Positions 7,410-14,896 of a stretch of DNA of 64,000 nucleotides are shown here, in pieces. This stretch comes from Roseomonas sp. (GTDB taxonomy: Bacteria; Pseudomonadota; Alphaproteobacteria; Acetobacterales; Acetobacteraceae): NCBI GenBank assembly GCA_020249435.1, contig JADCFQ010000005.1:1-64000 (forward strand), in the 5' to 3' direction. Position numbers and translations under genes: made by a program. Below the pieces are notes generated by a model that was not told the origin of the DNA, did not search any database, and saw only the letters and a list, made by a program, of their open reading frames with translations. Position 1 is the stretch's first letter. Each line of letters begins with the position of its first letter.

Positions 7410-9278
7410 TTACGCGTCCTCCAGCTTCGCCGAAAGCTCCAGCCATTCCTCCTCCAACCCCGCCACTTCCTTGGCAATGGCGGCGCGGCGGGTATTGGCC
7501 CAGGCGATATCCTCGGCCTTGAAGCGGGCATAGGTGTCGGGGTCCGCAAGGCGCTTTTCGATCAGCGCGGCTTCCTTGCCCAGTTTTTCCAGCGCGGCCT
7601 CCACCGCCTTCAAACGTGCACGCAGGGGTTGCAAGGCAGCGCGGTTTTCCGCCCTTTCGCGCCGCGCTTCGGCCCGCAGCCCACCAGCCTCACCCCGCGG
7701 CGCGGTACCGCGCGCGCGTTCCGCGAGCAACGCGCGATATTCATCCAAATCGCCATCAAAGCTGGTCACCGTGCCATCGGCCACCAGCCAAAGCCTATCC
7801 GCCACGAGTTCCACCAAATGCGGGTCATGCGTAATCAGCACCACCGCGCCTTCAAAATCCGCCAGCGCCTTCACCAGCGCATCACGCGCATCAATATCCA
7901 AATGGTTCGTCGGTTCATCCAGAATCAGCATTTGCGGCGCATCGCGCGTGGTGAGCGACAATAACAGCCGCGCCTTCTCCCCTCCCGAAAGCTGCGCCAC
8001 CCTTGTATCCGCCCTATCCGCATCCAGCCCAAACCGCGCCAATTGCGCGCGGCACGCAGTTTCAGTCGCCTTCGGCAGCGCGGCCTGCATATGCGAAAGC
8101 GGCGTGCCGTTAAGGTCCAATTCCTCGGCCTGGTGCTGCGCGAAATAACCAACGCGCAGCCGGTTATTCCGAAACACATCCCCGCCCGCCACATCCAACC
8201 GGCCCGCCAGCAACTTCGCCAACGTGGACTTGCCATTGCCATTCGCACCCAGCAGCGCCACACGATCTTCCTGATCCAGCCTGAGCGACAAATTGCGCAA
8301 CACCGGCGGCCCGCCATAGCCGACTGATGCACGGTTCAGCGACAATATCGGCGGCGCCAAAGCCTCCGGCGCTGGGAAGGCAAAACGCACGGGCGTGTCT
8401 TCCACCAGCGCTTCCACCGCCGGCATACGTTCCAGCGCTTTAAGCCGAGATTGCGCCTGGCGCGCCTTGGTCGCCTTGGCGCGAAAGCGATCCACAAAAG
8501 ACTGAATGCGCGCGCGTTCCGATATCAGCTTCGCATTCTGCGCCGCCTGCTGCGCCTGGCGTTCTGCGCGCACCCGCAGGAAATCCGCGAAATTCCCCGA
8601 ATAGAGCGTGATGCCCCCGCGATCGAGATGCGCAATGGCATCCACGCAACGTTCCAACAACCCACGATCATGGCTGACAACAATCGCCGCCCCCGGAAAC
8701 CGCGCGAGCCAACCTTCCAGCCAAAGCGTCGCCTCCAAATCCAGATGGTTGGTTGGTTCGTCCAACAACAACAAATCCGGTTCCAGAAACAAGGCGCGCG
8801 CCAAGGCGACCCGCATGCGCCAACCGCCGGAAAATTCCGCCAAGGGCCGCGCCTGCGCCGCGGCATCAAAACCAAGCCCGGAAAGCACCGCAGCGGCACG
8901 CGCCGGCGCACTATCGGCGCGGATCGCAATTAGCCTTTCATGCACTTCGGCCACCCACGCGGGATCGGTGGCTTGATCCGCTTCCGCCAATAACGCCGCG
9001 CGTTCGGTATCCGCCGCCAAGACCGCTTCCAACAAGGAAGCCGCCCCCGCCGGCGCTTCCTGCGCCACATGCCCCATGCGCGCGCGCGCCGAGAGCCTGA
9101 TCTCCCCGCCATCAGGCTGCAATTCACCGACAATAGCACGGAGCAAGGTGGATTTGCCGGCACCATTGCGACCAATAAGGCCAATCTTGCGCCCATCATC
9201 CACCTGCAGCGCAGCACCTTCCAATAGGGCGCGCCCGCCAAGGCGAATGGTGAGGTCTCGGATAGCCAGAACAGTCAT
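7410..9278 (-). CDS. ABC-F family ATPase (Uup/YheS-like translation factor)
   Basis: 622 residues with two complete ABC modules and no membrane segment. The first Walker A is GRNGAGKST, with signature FSGGWRMRVALARAL and Walker B LLLLDEPTNHLD. The linker is rich in Arg, Ala and Gln (about 240-290). The second module has GANGNGKST, LSGGEKARLLLSL and LILDEPTNHLD. The C-terminus is a charged coiled coil, as in Uup/YheS. ABC-F proteins act on the ribosome E site. It is monocistronic and has the two-hairpin repeat immediately after its stop. Confidence 0.95.
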   Translation of the reverse strand: MTVLAIRDLTIRLGGRALLEGAALQVDDGRKIGLIGRNGAGKSTLLRAIVGELQPDGGEIRLSARARMGHVAQEAPAGAASLLEAVLAADTERAALLAEADQATDPAWVAEVHERLIAIRADSAPARAAAVLSGLGFDAAAQARPLAEFSGGWRMRVALARALFLEPDLLLLDEPTNHLDLEATLWLEGWLARFPGAAIVVSHDRGLLERCVDAIAHLDRGGITLYSGNFADFLRVRAERQAQQAAQNAKLISERARIQSFVDRFRAKATKARQAQSRLKALERMPAVEALVEDTPVRFAFPAPEALAPPILSLNRASVGYGGPPVLRNLSLRLDQEDRVALLGANGNGKSTLAKLLAGRLDVAGGDVFRNNRLRVGYFAQHQAEELDLNGTPLSHMQAALPKATETACRAQLARFGLDADRADTRVAQLSGGEKARLLLSLTTRDAPQMLILDEPTNHLDIDARDALVKALADFEGAVVLITHDPHLVELVADRLWLVADGTVTSFDGDLDEYRALLAERARGTAPRGEAGGLRAEARRERAENRAALQPLRARLKAVEAALEKLGKEAALIEKRLADPDTYARFKAEDIAWANTRRAAIAKEVAGLEEEWLELSAKLEDA

Positions 9279-9334
9279 GGGCGCGGGTTGTGGGGCAAGG
9301 GGAGGGGGGCGTCAAAGGGGTGGGGGTGACTAAT

Positions 9335-9460
9335 GGGGGTGCTGCCCCCGCGCCCCAGCCGGGGTGGCCGATGGCGCAAGCCAGCGGCGCTCGCTGGGTT
9401 GGTGTGGCGGCTGCGCGCCAAACCAAAACTTGTTACCCCGGACCCCGCCGAGACTTGGGG
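9335..9460 (+). repeat. GC-rich multi-hairpin repeat, copy R1
   Basis: Begins with the hairpin GGGGGTGCTGCCCCC, then a second hairpin around GCGCAAGCCAGC, then the strongly conserved tail GGGTTGGTGTGGCGGCTGCG followed by CGCCAAACCAA, which can itself fold (TTGGTGTGGCG with CGCCAAACCAA). It ends in TTACCCCGGACCCCGCC. The same arrangement recurs inverted at 11601-11726 and directly at 19566-19689. This copy fills most of the gap between abcF and the first lipoprotein gene. Confidence 0.75.
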
Positions 9461-9482
9461 CAAGGGGCCGGGTTGCATAAAT

Positions 9483-9508
9483 GTAACCTATTTCGCCTTG
9501 CAGTAGAA
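9483..9508 (+). promoter_or_regulatory. near-match to the ECF promoter motif upstream of the lipoprotein array
   Basis: GTAACC at 9483-9488, 16 bases, then AGAA at 9505-9508. The -35 element and the spacing match the five sites near the sigma factor and its cluster, but the -10 has A instead of C at the first position. It lies about 50 bases before the first lipoprotein start, so it is at a plausible place but is weaker evidence. Confidence 0.3.
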
Positions 9509-9559
9509 AATGAGCGCTGCTTAACCTTCCCGCATCAAAACCAACGGTGGGAATATCCG

Positions 9560-10204
9560 ATGCGTGTTTGGTCCTTCATGGTGCGGGTTGCAGCGCTTGT
9601 ATTTTGTCTCCTGCTGGTGACGGCTTGTGAAGGACCGAATTGGGGGCGCAACACCGCCGGCGGCATTACCAGCCTCGGCGATTGGACAGAGATCGAACCT
9701 TCACAACTTACTGGCAACATCAACGAAGTTTTGTCAGGCCTACCGTTTAGGGATGCGAAACGAAGGCTGATTGATAACACTCAGCAACAGGATATGGTAA
9801 CGATTACGGATCGCGGTTGGGCCACGACCTACCGCATGATTTCGTCCCACCGCTACTTCGCTGACCGGGATTTTTTTCTTCTTGGATCGCGAAATGCTTT
9901 CGAGACCTGGGTGAAGGAGCGCTTCCCCCGAGCAAAAGCGGTTGAATTTCTGGATGTAATCCCCGTAACTCATCCCAGCAGCGCAACACGCGGCTTCGCT
10001 GCAACAATTTTGGTGACCAACGAACAGGATCGGAAATTTCGGTGCTCTATCGCCAATAGCGGCTATGGCGGACAAAGGTTTTCCGAGACTTCGACAGATA
10101 TTCCTCGGCCCGCAGATATGAACTCCACTTTGCGCATTATGCTTTGCACAACAAACGCGTCTGCTGCTGCGCTGCATTTGCGCATGCAGCGGGTGGCCTT
10201 TTGA
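9560..10204 (+). CDS. tandem lipoprotein paralog 1, function unknown
   Basis: 214 residues from the ATG at 9560. A lipoprotein signal ends in LLVTAC with the lipidated cysteine at residue 23, followed by EGPNWG. The mature protein shares with the next two genes the block DWTEIEPSQLTGNINEVLSG, a lysine/arginine-rich KRRLIDN segment, a VKERFPRAKAVEFLDVIPV block, and a C-terminal KFRCSIANSGYGG ... MLCTTNASAAALHLRMQ block with two conserved cysteines. I know no named domain. It probably faces the periplasm. First of three genes with 20- and 21-base gaps. Confidence 0.75.
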   Translation: MRVWSFMVRVAALVFCLLLVTACEGPNWGRNTAGGITSLGDWTEIEPSQLTGNINEVLSGLPFRDAKRRLIDNTQQQDMVTITDRGWATTYRMISSHRYFADRDFFLLGSRNAFETWVKERFPRAKAVEFLDVIPVTHPSSATRGFAATILVTNEQDRKFRCSIANSGYGGQRFSETSTDIPRPADMNSTLRIMLCTTNASAAALHLRMQRVAF

Positions 10205-10224
10205 AAGCCGCCCGAAGGAACGCC

Positions 10225-10869
10225 ATGAAAAATGTATCCCACCTGGTCTGGATGCTTGGTATTGCGCTGGTTGCTGGCTTTCTCACCGCGTGCGAAGGCC
10301 CAAATTGGCATCGCGATAATGCGGGGGGTTCTGTTCGAATTGATGACTGGACACCAATCGAAGTGTCGCAGCTAACCGGAAACCTACCTGAGATCCTGGC
10401 GGGCTTGCCGCTCAAGGATGCCAAACGCGCGCTCCGCGATAATGCCGTGCAGCACGACAATGTCATCATCACGGATCTTGGCTTTGCCAATACTCAGCGC
10501 GTTATTGCGCCAAACTCCTATTTTGGCGAACAGATGTTCGGTCAACTACAGTCGCGCGGCGCGTTTGAAGCTTGGGTACGCGCGCGCCTGCCCCAAGCGA
10601 AGCAAGTCGAATTCGCGGATATGATCCCTGCGATCCACCCAAGCATTACCACGCGCGGCTTTGTTGCAACGGTGATGGTGACTGACCAACAGGACAGGAA
10701 ATTCCGCTGCGCAATGACCTATACCGGCTATGGTGGTCCCCGGCTGTCGGCCACCAACACCGATATCTTCCGCATGGAGGAACTCAAGTCCACGCTGCAA
10801 ATCATGCTTTGCACCACAAACGCATCGGCCGCCTGGCTGCATCAGCGGATGCAGCGCGCGGCTTTCTGA
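10225..10869 (+). CDS. tandem lipoprotein paralog 2, function unknown
   Basis: 214 residues from the ATG at 10225 (GAAGGAA upstream); a longer frame to 10144 runs inside the previous gene. The signal ends FLTAC with Cys23, followed by EGPNWH as in paralog 1. Conserved blocks are DDWTPIEVSQLTGNLPEILA, RARLPQAKQVEFADMIPAIH, KFRCAMTYTGYGG and MLCTTNASAAWLHQRMQRAAF. It is closer to paralog 1 at both ends than to paralog 3, consistent with a recent duplication. Confidence 0.75.
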   Translation: MKNVSHLVWMLGIALVAGFLTACEGPNWHRDNAGGSVRIDDWTPIEVSQLTGNLPEILAGLPLKDAKRALRDNAVQHDNVIITDLGFANTQRVIAPNSYFGEQMFGQLQSRGAFEAWVRARLPQAKQVEFADMIPAIHPSITTRGFVATVMVTDQQDRKFRCAMTYTGYGGPRLSATNTDIFRMEELKSTLQIMLCTTNASAAWLHQRMQRAAF

Positions 10870-10890
10870 AACAATCTGGGAGGAGCCAAC

Positions 10891-11541
10891 ATGAAATCTT
10901 CAAACCTTATCGCACGCAGCTTGTGCATTCTGGCGCTTGCTGGCTTTGTGGCCGCTTGTGAGGGCCAGCGCACTTCGCAGGATATTGCCGGAACAACCAT
11001 CGCTTTGGATGACTGGACGCCGATGGAAGTATCCCAGCTGCGCGGAAATCTTGCTGAAGTTTTTTCCGGACTACCGCTAAGGAATGCACGGTATTCACTT
11101 CGCAATAATGGCCAAGTACGGCACGAACAGGTCACGATCACGGACCGTGGTGTAGCCGGCACTCAGGTAATGGATGCAAGTCGGCGTGGCGGTATGGGGA
11201 GCTTTACCTTTGAAGCGCTTGGTTCTCGTGAAAGATTTGAGGAGTGGGTCAGGGCACAATTTCCCCAGGCCAAGAATGTCCAGATTACAGAGGTCATTCC
11301 CGTTACCAACCCCAGGCAGGCAACACGTGGTCATGTGGCAACCGTGATGGTCACCAACCAGCAGGATCGTAGCTACCGTTGCGCGCTATCCCGTTCGGGA
11401 TATGGCGGCCCCCGCCTTTCTGAAACCTCAACTGAACTCTTCAACCAGGGTGAGTTGCGGTCCTATATGACTGTGCGTCTTTGCGCTGCTAGCGCGACAG
11501 CAGCTTCGCTCAATCAACGGCTGCAAGCGGTCGCCTTCTAA
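10891..11541 (+). CDS. tandem lipoprotein paralog 3, function unknown
   Basis: 216 residues, with a strong ribosome site GGGAGGAG before the ATG at 10891. The signal ends FVAAC with Cys23, then EGQRTS, so the PNW motif of the other two is lost. Shared blocks are DDWTPMEVSQLRGNLAEVFS, VRAQFPQAKNVQITEVIPV, SYRCALSRSGYGG and RLCAASATAASLNQRLQ. All three keep the lipid cysteine at residue 23 and the two C-terminal cysteines. The array is bracketed by repeats R1 and R2 in opposite orientation. Confidence 0.75.
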   Translation: MKSSNLIARSLCILALAGFVAACEGQRTSQDIAGTTIALDDWTPMEVSQLRGNLAEVFSGLPLRNARYSLRNNGQVRHEQVTITDRGVAGTQVMDASRRGGMGSFTFEALGSRERFEEWVRAQFPQAKNVQITEVIPVTNPRQATRGHVATVMVTNQQDRSYRCALSRSGYGGPRLSETSTELFNQGELRSYMTVRLCAASATAASLNQRLQAVAF

Positions 11542-11562
11542 GGGGTGGCTAAGGCCTCTCGC

Positions 11563-11726
11563 GGCGGGGTCCGGGGCGACTTGCTTTGGTTCGGCGGCGT
11601 CCCCAGTCCTGGCGGGGTCCGGGGTAACCTGCTTTGGTTTGGCGCGCAGCCGCCACACCAACCCTGCCCGCGCCGCTGGCTTGAGCCAGCGGCGACCCCG
11701 GCGGGGGCTTCGGGGGCAGCGCCCCC
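11563..11726 (-). repeat. GC-rich multi-hairpin repeat, copy R2 with a partial tandem unit
   Basis: Read on the minus strand it starts with GGGGGCGCTGCCCCC (11712-11726), then a hairpin CGCTGGCTCAAGCCAGCG, then the tail GGGTTGGTGTGGCGGCTGCG and TTACCCCGGACCCCGCC as in R1. The terminal unit is duplicated: GGCGGGGTCCGGGG...CTTTGGTT occurs at 11563 and again at 11611. It lies just after the third lipoprotein gene and in the opposite orientation to R1. Confidence 0.75.
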
Positions 11727-11811
11727 GATCCACCCCTCACTACACCTCCTTGACGCCCCACCCCCCAGCGCGTAAATGCCCGCGTCTCGCCGCAAGGCGC
11801 CGGCCCCCTTT

Positions 11812-11898
11812 GCCCAGGTGGCGGAATTGGTAGACGCGCAGGTTTCAGGTACCTGTGGCCGCAAGGCTGTGAAGGTTCGAGTCCTTTCCTGGGCACCA
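11812..11898 (+). tRNA. tRNA-Leu (anticodon CAG)
   Basis: 87 bases including an encoded CCA. The acceptor stem GCCCAGG pairs with CCTGGGC. The D arm is GCGGAATTGGTAGACGC. The anticodon arm is CAGGT-TTCAGGT-ACCTG with CAG at positions 34-36, reading CUG codons, which are the major leucine codon in this GC-rich genome. A long class II variable arm (GGCCGCAAGGCT) follows. The T arm is GAAGG-TTCGAGT-CCTTT. All features fit a bacterial leucine tRNA. Confidence 0.96.
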
Positions 11899-11904
11899 TA
11901 TTTT

Positions 11905-11941
11905 CCCCGAAGCGCTTAAAAAGGCGCGATATTTTTCGGGG
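11905..11941 (+). terminator. possible terminator hairpin after tRNA-Leu
   Basis: CCCCGAA at 11905-11911 pairs with TTCGGGG at 11935-11941, seven bases after the CCA end. The loop is long and the T-run (ATTTTT) lies on the 5' side of the second arm, so it is not a classical terminator. Confidence 0.35.
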
Positions 11942-12398
11942 CGGGCTCCCAGCCCGCACGTTCGGCGCCCGGTGGGGGTTGCAGCGCCCTTGGAAGGGCC
12001 TTCGCATTCCCTCGCATGAAGGCGCCTCAGACGTCCCGCCTCTCTGCACCGGATACGGGTTCCTGTATCCGCTTGACCAGGGCCGGGCACCGCCGAGCCT
12101 TGGGATTGCGCGCCCCCCTTTATGGCATCATCCGGAAGGGGTAGCAGACGCCGCCTAAAGGCCACCGCAGATCAGGCCAAGCAGGCCAAGCCGGGCGGCA
12201 CAATTCCACTGCACTGCAGTACTCCGCAACATTGGGGCGGGCGGCGAAGCGTCCCATGATCCCGTTTATGAGTTACGGATTGAGGGCTACCAACGCGGTC
12301 CGTTCAATATCGGAGAACAAGGTACGCGGCATAAAGGCGCCACCGGTTGCAACCCGGCAAGGCGCATCGGCCATGTCAGCGCGAAGCTCGCTTAGGGT
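11942..12398. other. gene-free stretch between tRNA-Leu and the palindromic repeat
   Basis: No frame here has a convincing ribosome site or recognisable protein. Small hairpins are visible (GGGCGGGCTCCCAGCCCGC near 11939; GGATACGGGTTCCTGTATCC near 12051), but I cannot assign an RNA family. It may be flanking debris of the element whose ATPase remnant lies just beyond. Confidence 0.4.
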
Positions 12399-12494
12399 AG
12401 ATCACGTTCAGATGGAAAATCTGAACGCGTGAAGATGCTCTAAAAACAGAGAAGTGAAGCCGGTTGCGTAAACCGATGTGAACGCAACACGCTC
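12399..12494. repeat. palindromic repeat family 2, copy 1
   Basis: About 96 bases beginning AGATCACGTTCAGATGGAAA and ending ACGCAACACGCTC. Contains GTTCAGAT-GGAAA-ATCTGAAC (a perfect 8-bp stem) and TTGCGT ... ACGCAA. A second copy at 59887-59981 matches most positions, with one single-base gap. It resembles the extragenic palindromes with GAGCA...TGCTC ends that are common in alphaproteobacteria. Confidence 0.75.
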
Positions 12495-12499
12495 AAGAT

Positions 12500-12745
12500 T
12501 GTCATGCGCAAGCAGGTAGCGCGCGCAACACGCGGCAGCGCGGCACCCCAAAGGTTTGAAGAATTAATCAGGCTTTTCAGCAAGCGGGAAGGCAGGGTCT
12601 TCTCGCTTCCTGATTCCCCTGCCAGGGCAAGGATTGGATAAGCGCCGCCGTCTTCAAAGGGACAAAGCGCGGTCACAAGCCAAGCCCAAACCGCCGGGAT
12701 TTCGGCCTTCGCACACTTCACAAAGGGGGCCAGATGAGCGCAGCG
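12500..12745 (-). pseudogene. remnant of a mobile-element primase/helicase-type ATPase
   Basis: The minus-strand frame reads ...VWAWLVTALCPFEDGGAYPI, then LALAGESGSEKTL and SRLLKSLINSSN. This looks like the P-loop region of ATPases that accompany phage or plasmid primases (remembered consensus: AWLLAALRP-GPYPVLAL-GEQGSAKST followed by LRALIDPN). The Walker motif is degenerate (GESGSEKT lacks the glycine before lysine). An in-frame stop lies just upstream, and the 3' side runs into the palindromic repeat. Only about 80 codons remain of a protein normally several hundred residues long. It probably marks a decayed element integrated near tRNA-Leu. Confidence 0.5.
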
Positions 12746-13061
12746 AATTTACTCACTTCAAGGCGCGCGGCAAGAAAGACCGCCGAAATGACGCTCACAA
12801 TGCCCGAGGCCAAGGCACTGTTTCGACTGAGCGCCGATATGACTTGCGCGTCGAGGATTTGCGCAAGAAAATTGGCGGGACCAGTTACAATTCACAGAAA
12901 ACCAGGGCCATGCCCGCCGCTACCCAGATCTGCGTTTTCGCCATCGGCAGGACACCAATTCCCAACTGCTCGGATCGAGCGTTTTGCATAGCACAGCAAC
13001 TTATCATATGAGTATAATTTCCGGAAGTTTAGCGGGAAATGCGAGGAAGACGTAAATCACC
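12746..13061. other. region without a supported gene
   Basis: Two overlapping plus-strand frames (12634-13011 and 12734-12991) are open. The second has AAGGGGG before its ATG and would encode an 85-residue basic protein (start MSAANLLTSRRAARKTAEMT). Neither looks like a known family and codon use is irregular, so I leave them uncalled. Further debris of the neighbouring decayed element is the simplest reading. Confidence 0.35.
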
Positions 13062-13859
13062 ATGACCTGGTCCATCCATCATGTTTCCCTGCAAGCGCAT
13101 GATCTGGATAGGGCAGCGCATTTCTTCGGTACGCTGATTGGGCTTGGCGTGGCGGCGGCACCCGATGCGCGCACGCGCTTCATTGGGCAGGGCGGGCGCG
13201 GCTTGCGGCTGCATCGCCCTGATGCGGTGCTGGCACGGTCCGGCGCTGCGCTGCTCGGCCCGATTGGGGCGCGCTATGTGGCGCTTGAAGTGGCTTCCCT
13301 GGATGCGGTGATTACGCGGCTGGACCAGGCCGGGCTGGCCTATGTGCGTGCCTTGCCGGGGGAGTTTGCCCAGCCGGCGATCTATACGCTGGACCCGGCG
13401 CTTAATCTTCTGGTGCTGCTGCAAGCGGGCGCAGCCAGCGACGCGCCGGCATGGCATATCCATCACGTCAATCTGCAAGCAGAAAATGTGCGGGAAGCCG
13501 TGGCGTTTTACACGGGGTTTATCGGGCTCAAGGAAGGGCGCTGGCGTTCAGCGGCCAAGCGCGGGGATTTCAGCATAGACCCTGCCGAATTGGCTGTGCT
13601 GACCAATGCGGATGACAATAGCGGGCTGCATATCATCCGCCCGGATGCTGGCTTCGCGTATCGCAATCGCTTCGCGCATAATCCTTCGATTGGTGGGCAT
13701 CCGGCCTTTTGTGTGCCGGATGTGCAGGCGGTGAAGGCGCGGCTGGAAGCGGCGGGTGTTTTGGTCTCGGATGCTGGCGTCTACGCCATGGCGGGGATGC
13801 ATCAGATTTATGTGCTCGACCCAGCCGCGAATATGATTGAGGTGAACCAGCATGTCTGA
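13062..13859 (+). CDS. VOC family protein (two glyoxalase/dioxygenase-like modules)
   Basis: 265 residues with two vicinal-oxygen-chelate repeats. The first begins SIHHVSLQAHDLDRAAHFF (about 4-22) and the second begins WHIHHVNLQAENVREAVAFY (about 129-148). Each module supplies a metal-ligand histidine near its start and a glutamate near its end (ALEVAS; MIEVNQ). The C-terminal part HQIYVLDPAANMIEVNQ is typical of ring-cleavage dioxygenase and glyoxalase folds. The substrate is unknown. It overlaps the following cupin by 8 bases, which suggests a coupled pair. Confidence 0.8.
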   Translation: MTWSIHHVSLQAHDLDRAAHFFGTLIGLGVAAAPDARTRFIGQGGRGLRLHRPDAVLARSGAALLGPIGARYVALEVASLDAVITRLDQAGLAYVRALPGEFAQPAIYTLDPALNLLVLLQAGAASDAPAWHIHHVNLQAENVREAVAFYTGFIGLKEGRWRSAAKRGDFSIDPAELAVLTNADDNSGLHIIRPDAGFAYRNRFAHNPSIGGHPAFCVPDVQAVKARLEAAGVLVSDAGVYAMAGMHQIYVLDPAANMIEVNQHV

Positions 13860-14190
13860 AACCCAAACCCGTACTCTGATCACGGCGGCCGAGGCCGCTG
13901 CGACGCCGCCTTCCCCCGGCCGGCTTTCCGCGCTGTTGCTGGAACATGGCACCATGCAGCTGCGGTGGTTCGCGCCGAAGGGTGAGGATACGCAAACACC
14001 GCATGACCAGGATGAGCTTTACATCATCGCATCCGGCACTGGCTGGTTTCGCCGTGGGGCGGAGCGTGTGGCCTTCGGCCCGCATGACGCGCTTTTCGTA
14101 CGTGCCGGGGAGGTGCATCGGTTTGAGGAAACTTCGCCCGATTTCGCGACCTGGGTGATCTTTTACGGCGCGAAGGGTGGGGAGGGGTAA
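13852..14190 (+). CDS. cupin domain-containing protein
   Basis: 112 residues forming one small beta-barrel. Cupin motif 1 is visible as TPHDQDELYIIASGTGWFRR, and motif 2 as VRAGEVHRFEETSPDFA. The metal ligands H-x(4)-E and a later H fit a metal-binding cupin. It is translated from inside the end of the VOC gene, so the two probably act on related small molecules; no substrate can be inferred. Confidence 0.8.
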   Translation: MSETQTRTLITAAEAAATPPSPGRLSALLLEHGTMQLRWFAPKGEDTQTPHDQDELYIIASGTGWFRRGAERVAFGPHDALFVRAGEVHRFEETSPDFATWVIFYGAKGGEG

Positions 14191-14250
14191 GGCCCTGGCC
14201 CGCGCGCTGTGCTTTGCTATAAGCGCGGCTCAAGACTGAAGGACACTCCC

Positions 14251-14712
14251 ATGGAACTCCGCGCCCGTTTTACCGATGCCTTGAAGACCGCGATGCTGGC
14301 CAAGGATGCCGCCACCACCTCCACCATGCGCATGATCATGGCCAAGCTGAAGGATACCGATATCGCCGCGCGCAAGACGCCGCAGGACCCCGGCGTGCCC
14401 GATGATCAGGTGATTGCCATGCTGCGCGGCATGGCGAAATCCAGGCGTGAGAGTGTGGAGCTTTATCGCCAGGGCAATCGCCCCGAATTGGCGGCGAAGG
14501 AAGAAGCGGAAATCGCCGTGATCGAAAGCTTCCTGCCGCAGCAGATGGATGATGCCGCCATGGCCGCCGCGATTGATGCAGCGGTGGCGGAAGCGGGGGC
14601 GGCTTCCATCAAGGATATGGGCAAGGTGATGGCGGTGCTGAAATCCCGCCACGCGGCAGCGCTCGATATGGCCAAGGCCGGGCCGATGGTGAAGGCGCGG
14701 CTGGGGGGCTAA
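14251..14712 (+). CDS. GatB/YqeY domain-containing protein
   Basis: 153 residues from the ATG at 14251, preceded by GAAGGA. The helical tRNA-associated YqeY fold is shown by KTAMLAKDAATTSTMRMIMA, SVELYRQGNRPELAAKEEAE and IESFLPQQMDD, and the C-terminal GKVMAVLKSRHAAALDM. YqeY-like proteins share a domain with the GatB amidotransferase subunit. In alphaproteobacteria the gene commonly precedes dnaG and rpoD, as here, though extra genes intervene. Confidence 0.9.
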   Translation: MELRARFTDALKTAMLAKDAATTSTMRMIMAKLKDTDIAARKTPQDPGVPDDQVIAMLRGMAKSRRESVELYRQGNRPELAAKEEAEIAVIESFLPQQMDDAAMAAAIDAAVAEAGAASIKDMGKVMAVLKSRHAAALDMAKAGPMVKARLGG

Positions 14713-14732
14713 CCCGCGCCCCCCCAGGCGCT

Positions 14733-14780
14733 TCAGTCACTATCCGGCACATTTTCCGCCAGCACCAGGATCGGCACGGC
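14733..14780 (-). pseudogene. detached duplicate of the DUF3126 gene 3' end
   Basis: The minus strand reads AVPILVLAENVPDSD and stop. This is a near copy of the last 15 codons of the DUF3126 gene (AVQIVVLAEDLQDSD and stop at 15373-15420), with about 42 of 48 bases identical. The frame upstream continues without resemblance to DUF3126, so this is a truncated duplicate. The ester cyclase gene lies between the two copies. Confidence 0.6.
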
Positions 14781-14896
14781 GGTGGGCTTGGTGGGGTGTC
14801 GCCAACCACACCGGGTACCGCGATCAGCAGCCAAGGCGGTCTCGCCATCGGGATGGATGGGGGTAGAGTGCCCCCTATCCAGGGGAGGAGCCTGTT

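Noticed and set aside
11620-11650. GTAACC in repeat R2 as a possible ECF promoter
   Set aside because: No CGAA or CGTA at 16-base spacing; the GTAACC belongs to the conserved repeat tail.
11785-12049. Minus-strand open frame through tRNA-Leu giving a protein with MVPRKGLEPS
   Set aside because: This is the well-known artefact of translating the reverse strand of tRNA-Leu; the tRNA call is certain and no ribosome site supports the frame.
11942-12398. A structured RNA (SRP, 6S or RNase P like) downstream of tRNA-Leu
   Set aside because: Hairpins are present, but none of the conserved sequence marks of those RNAs could be matched.
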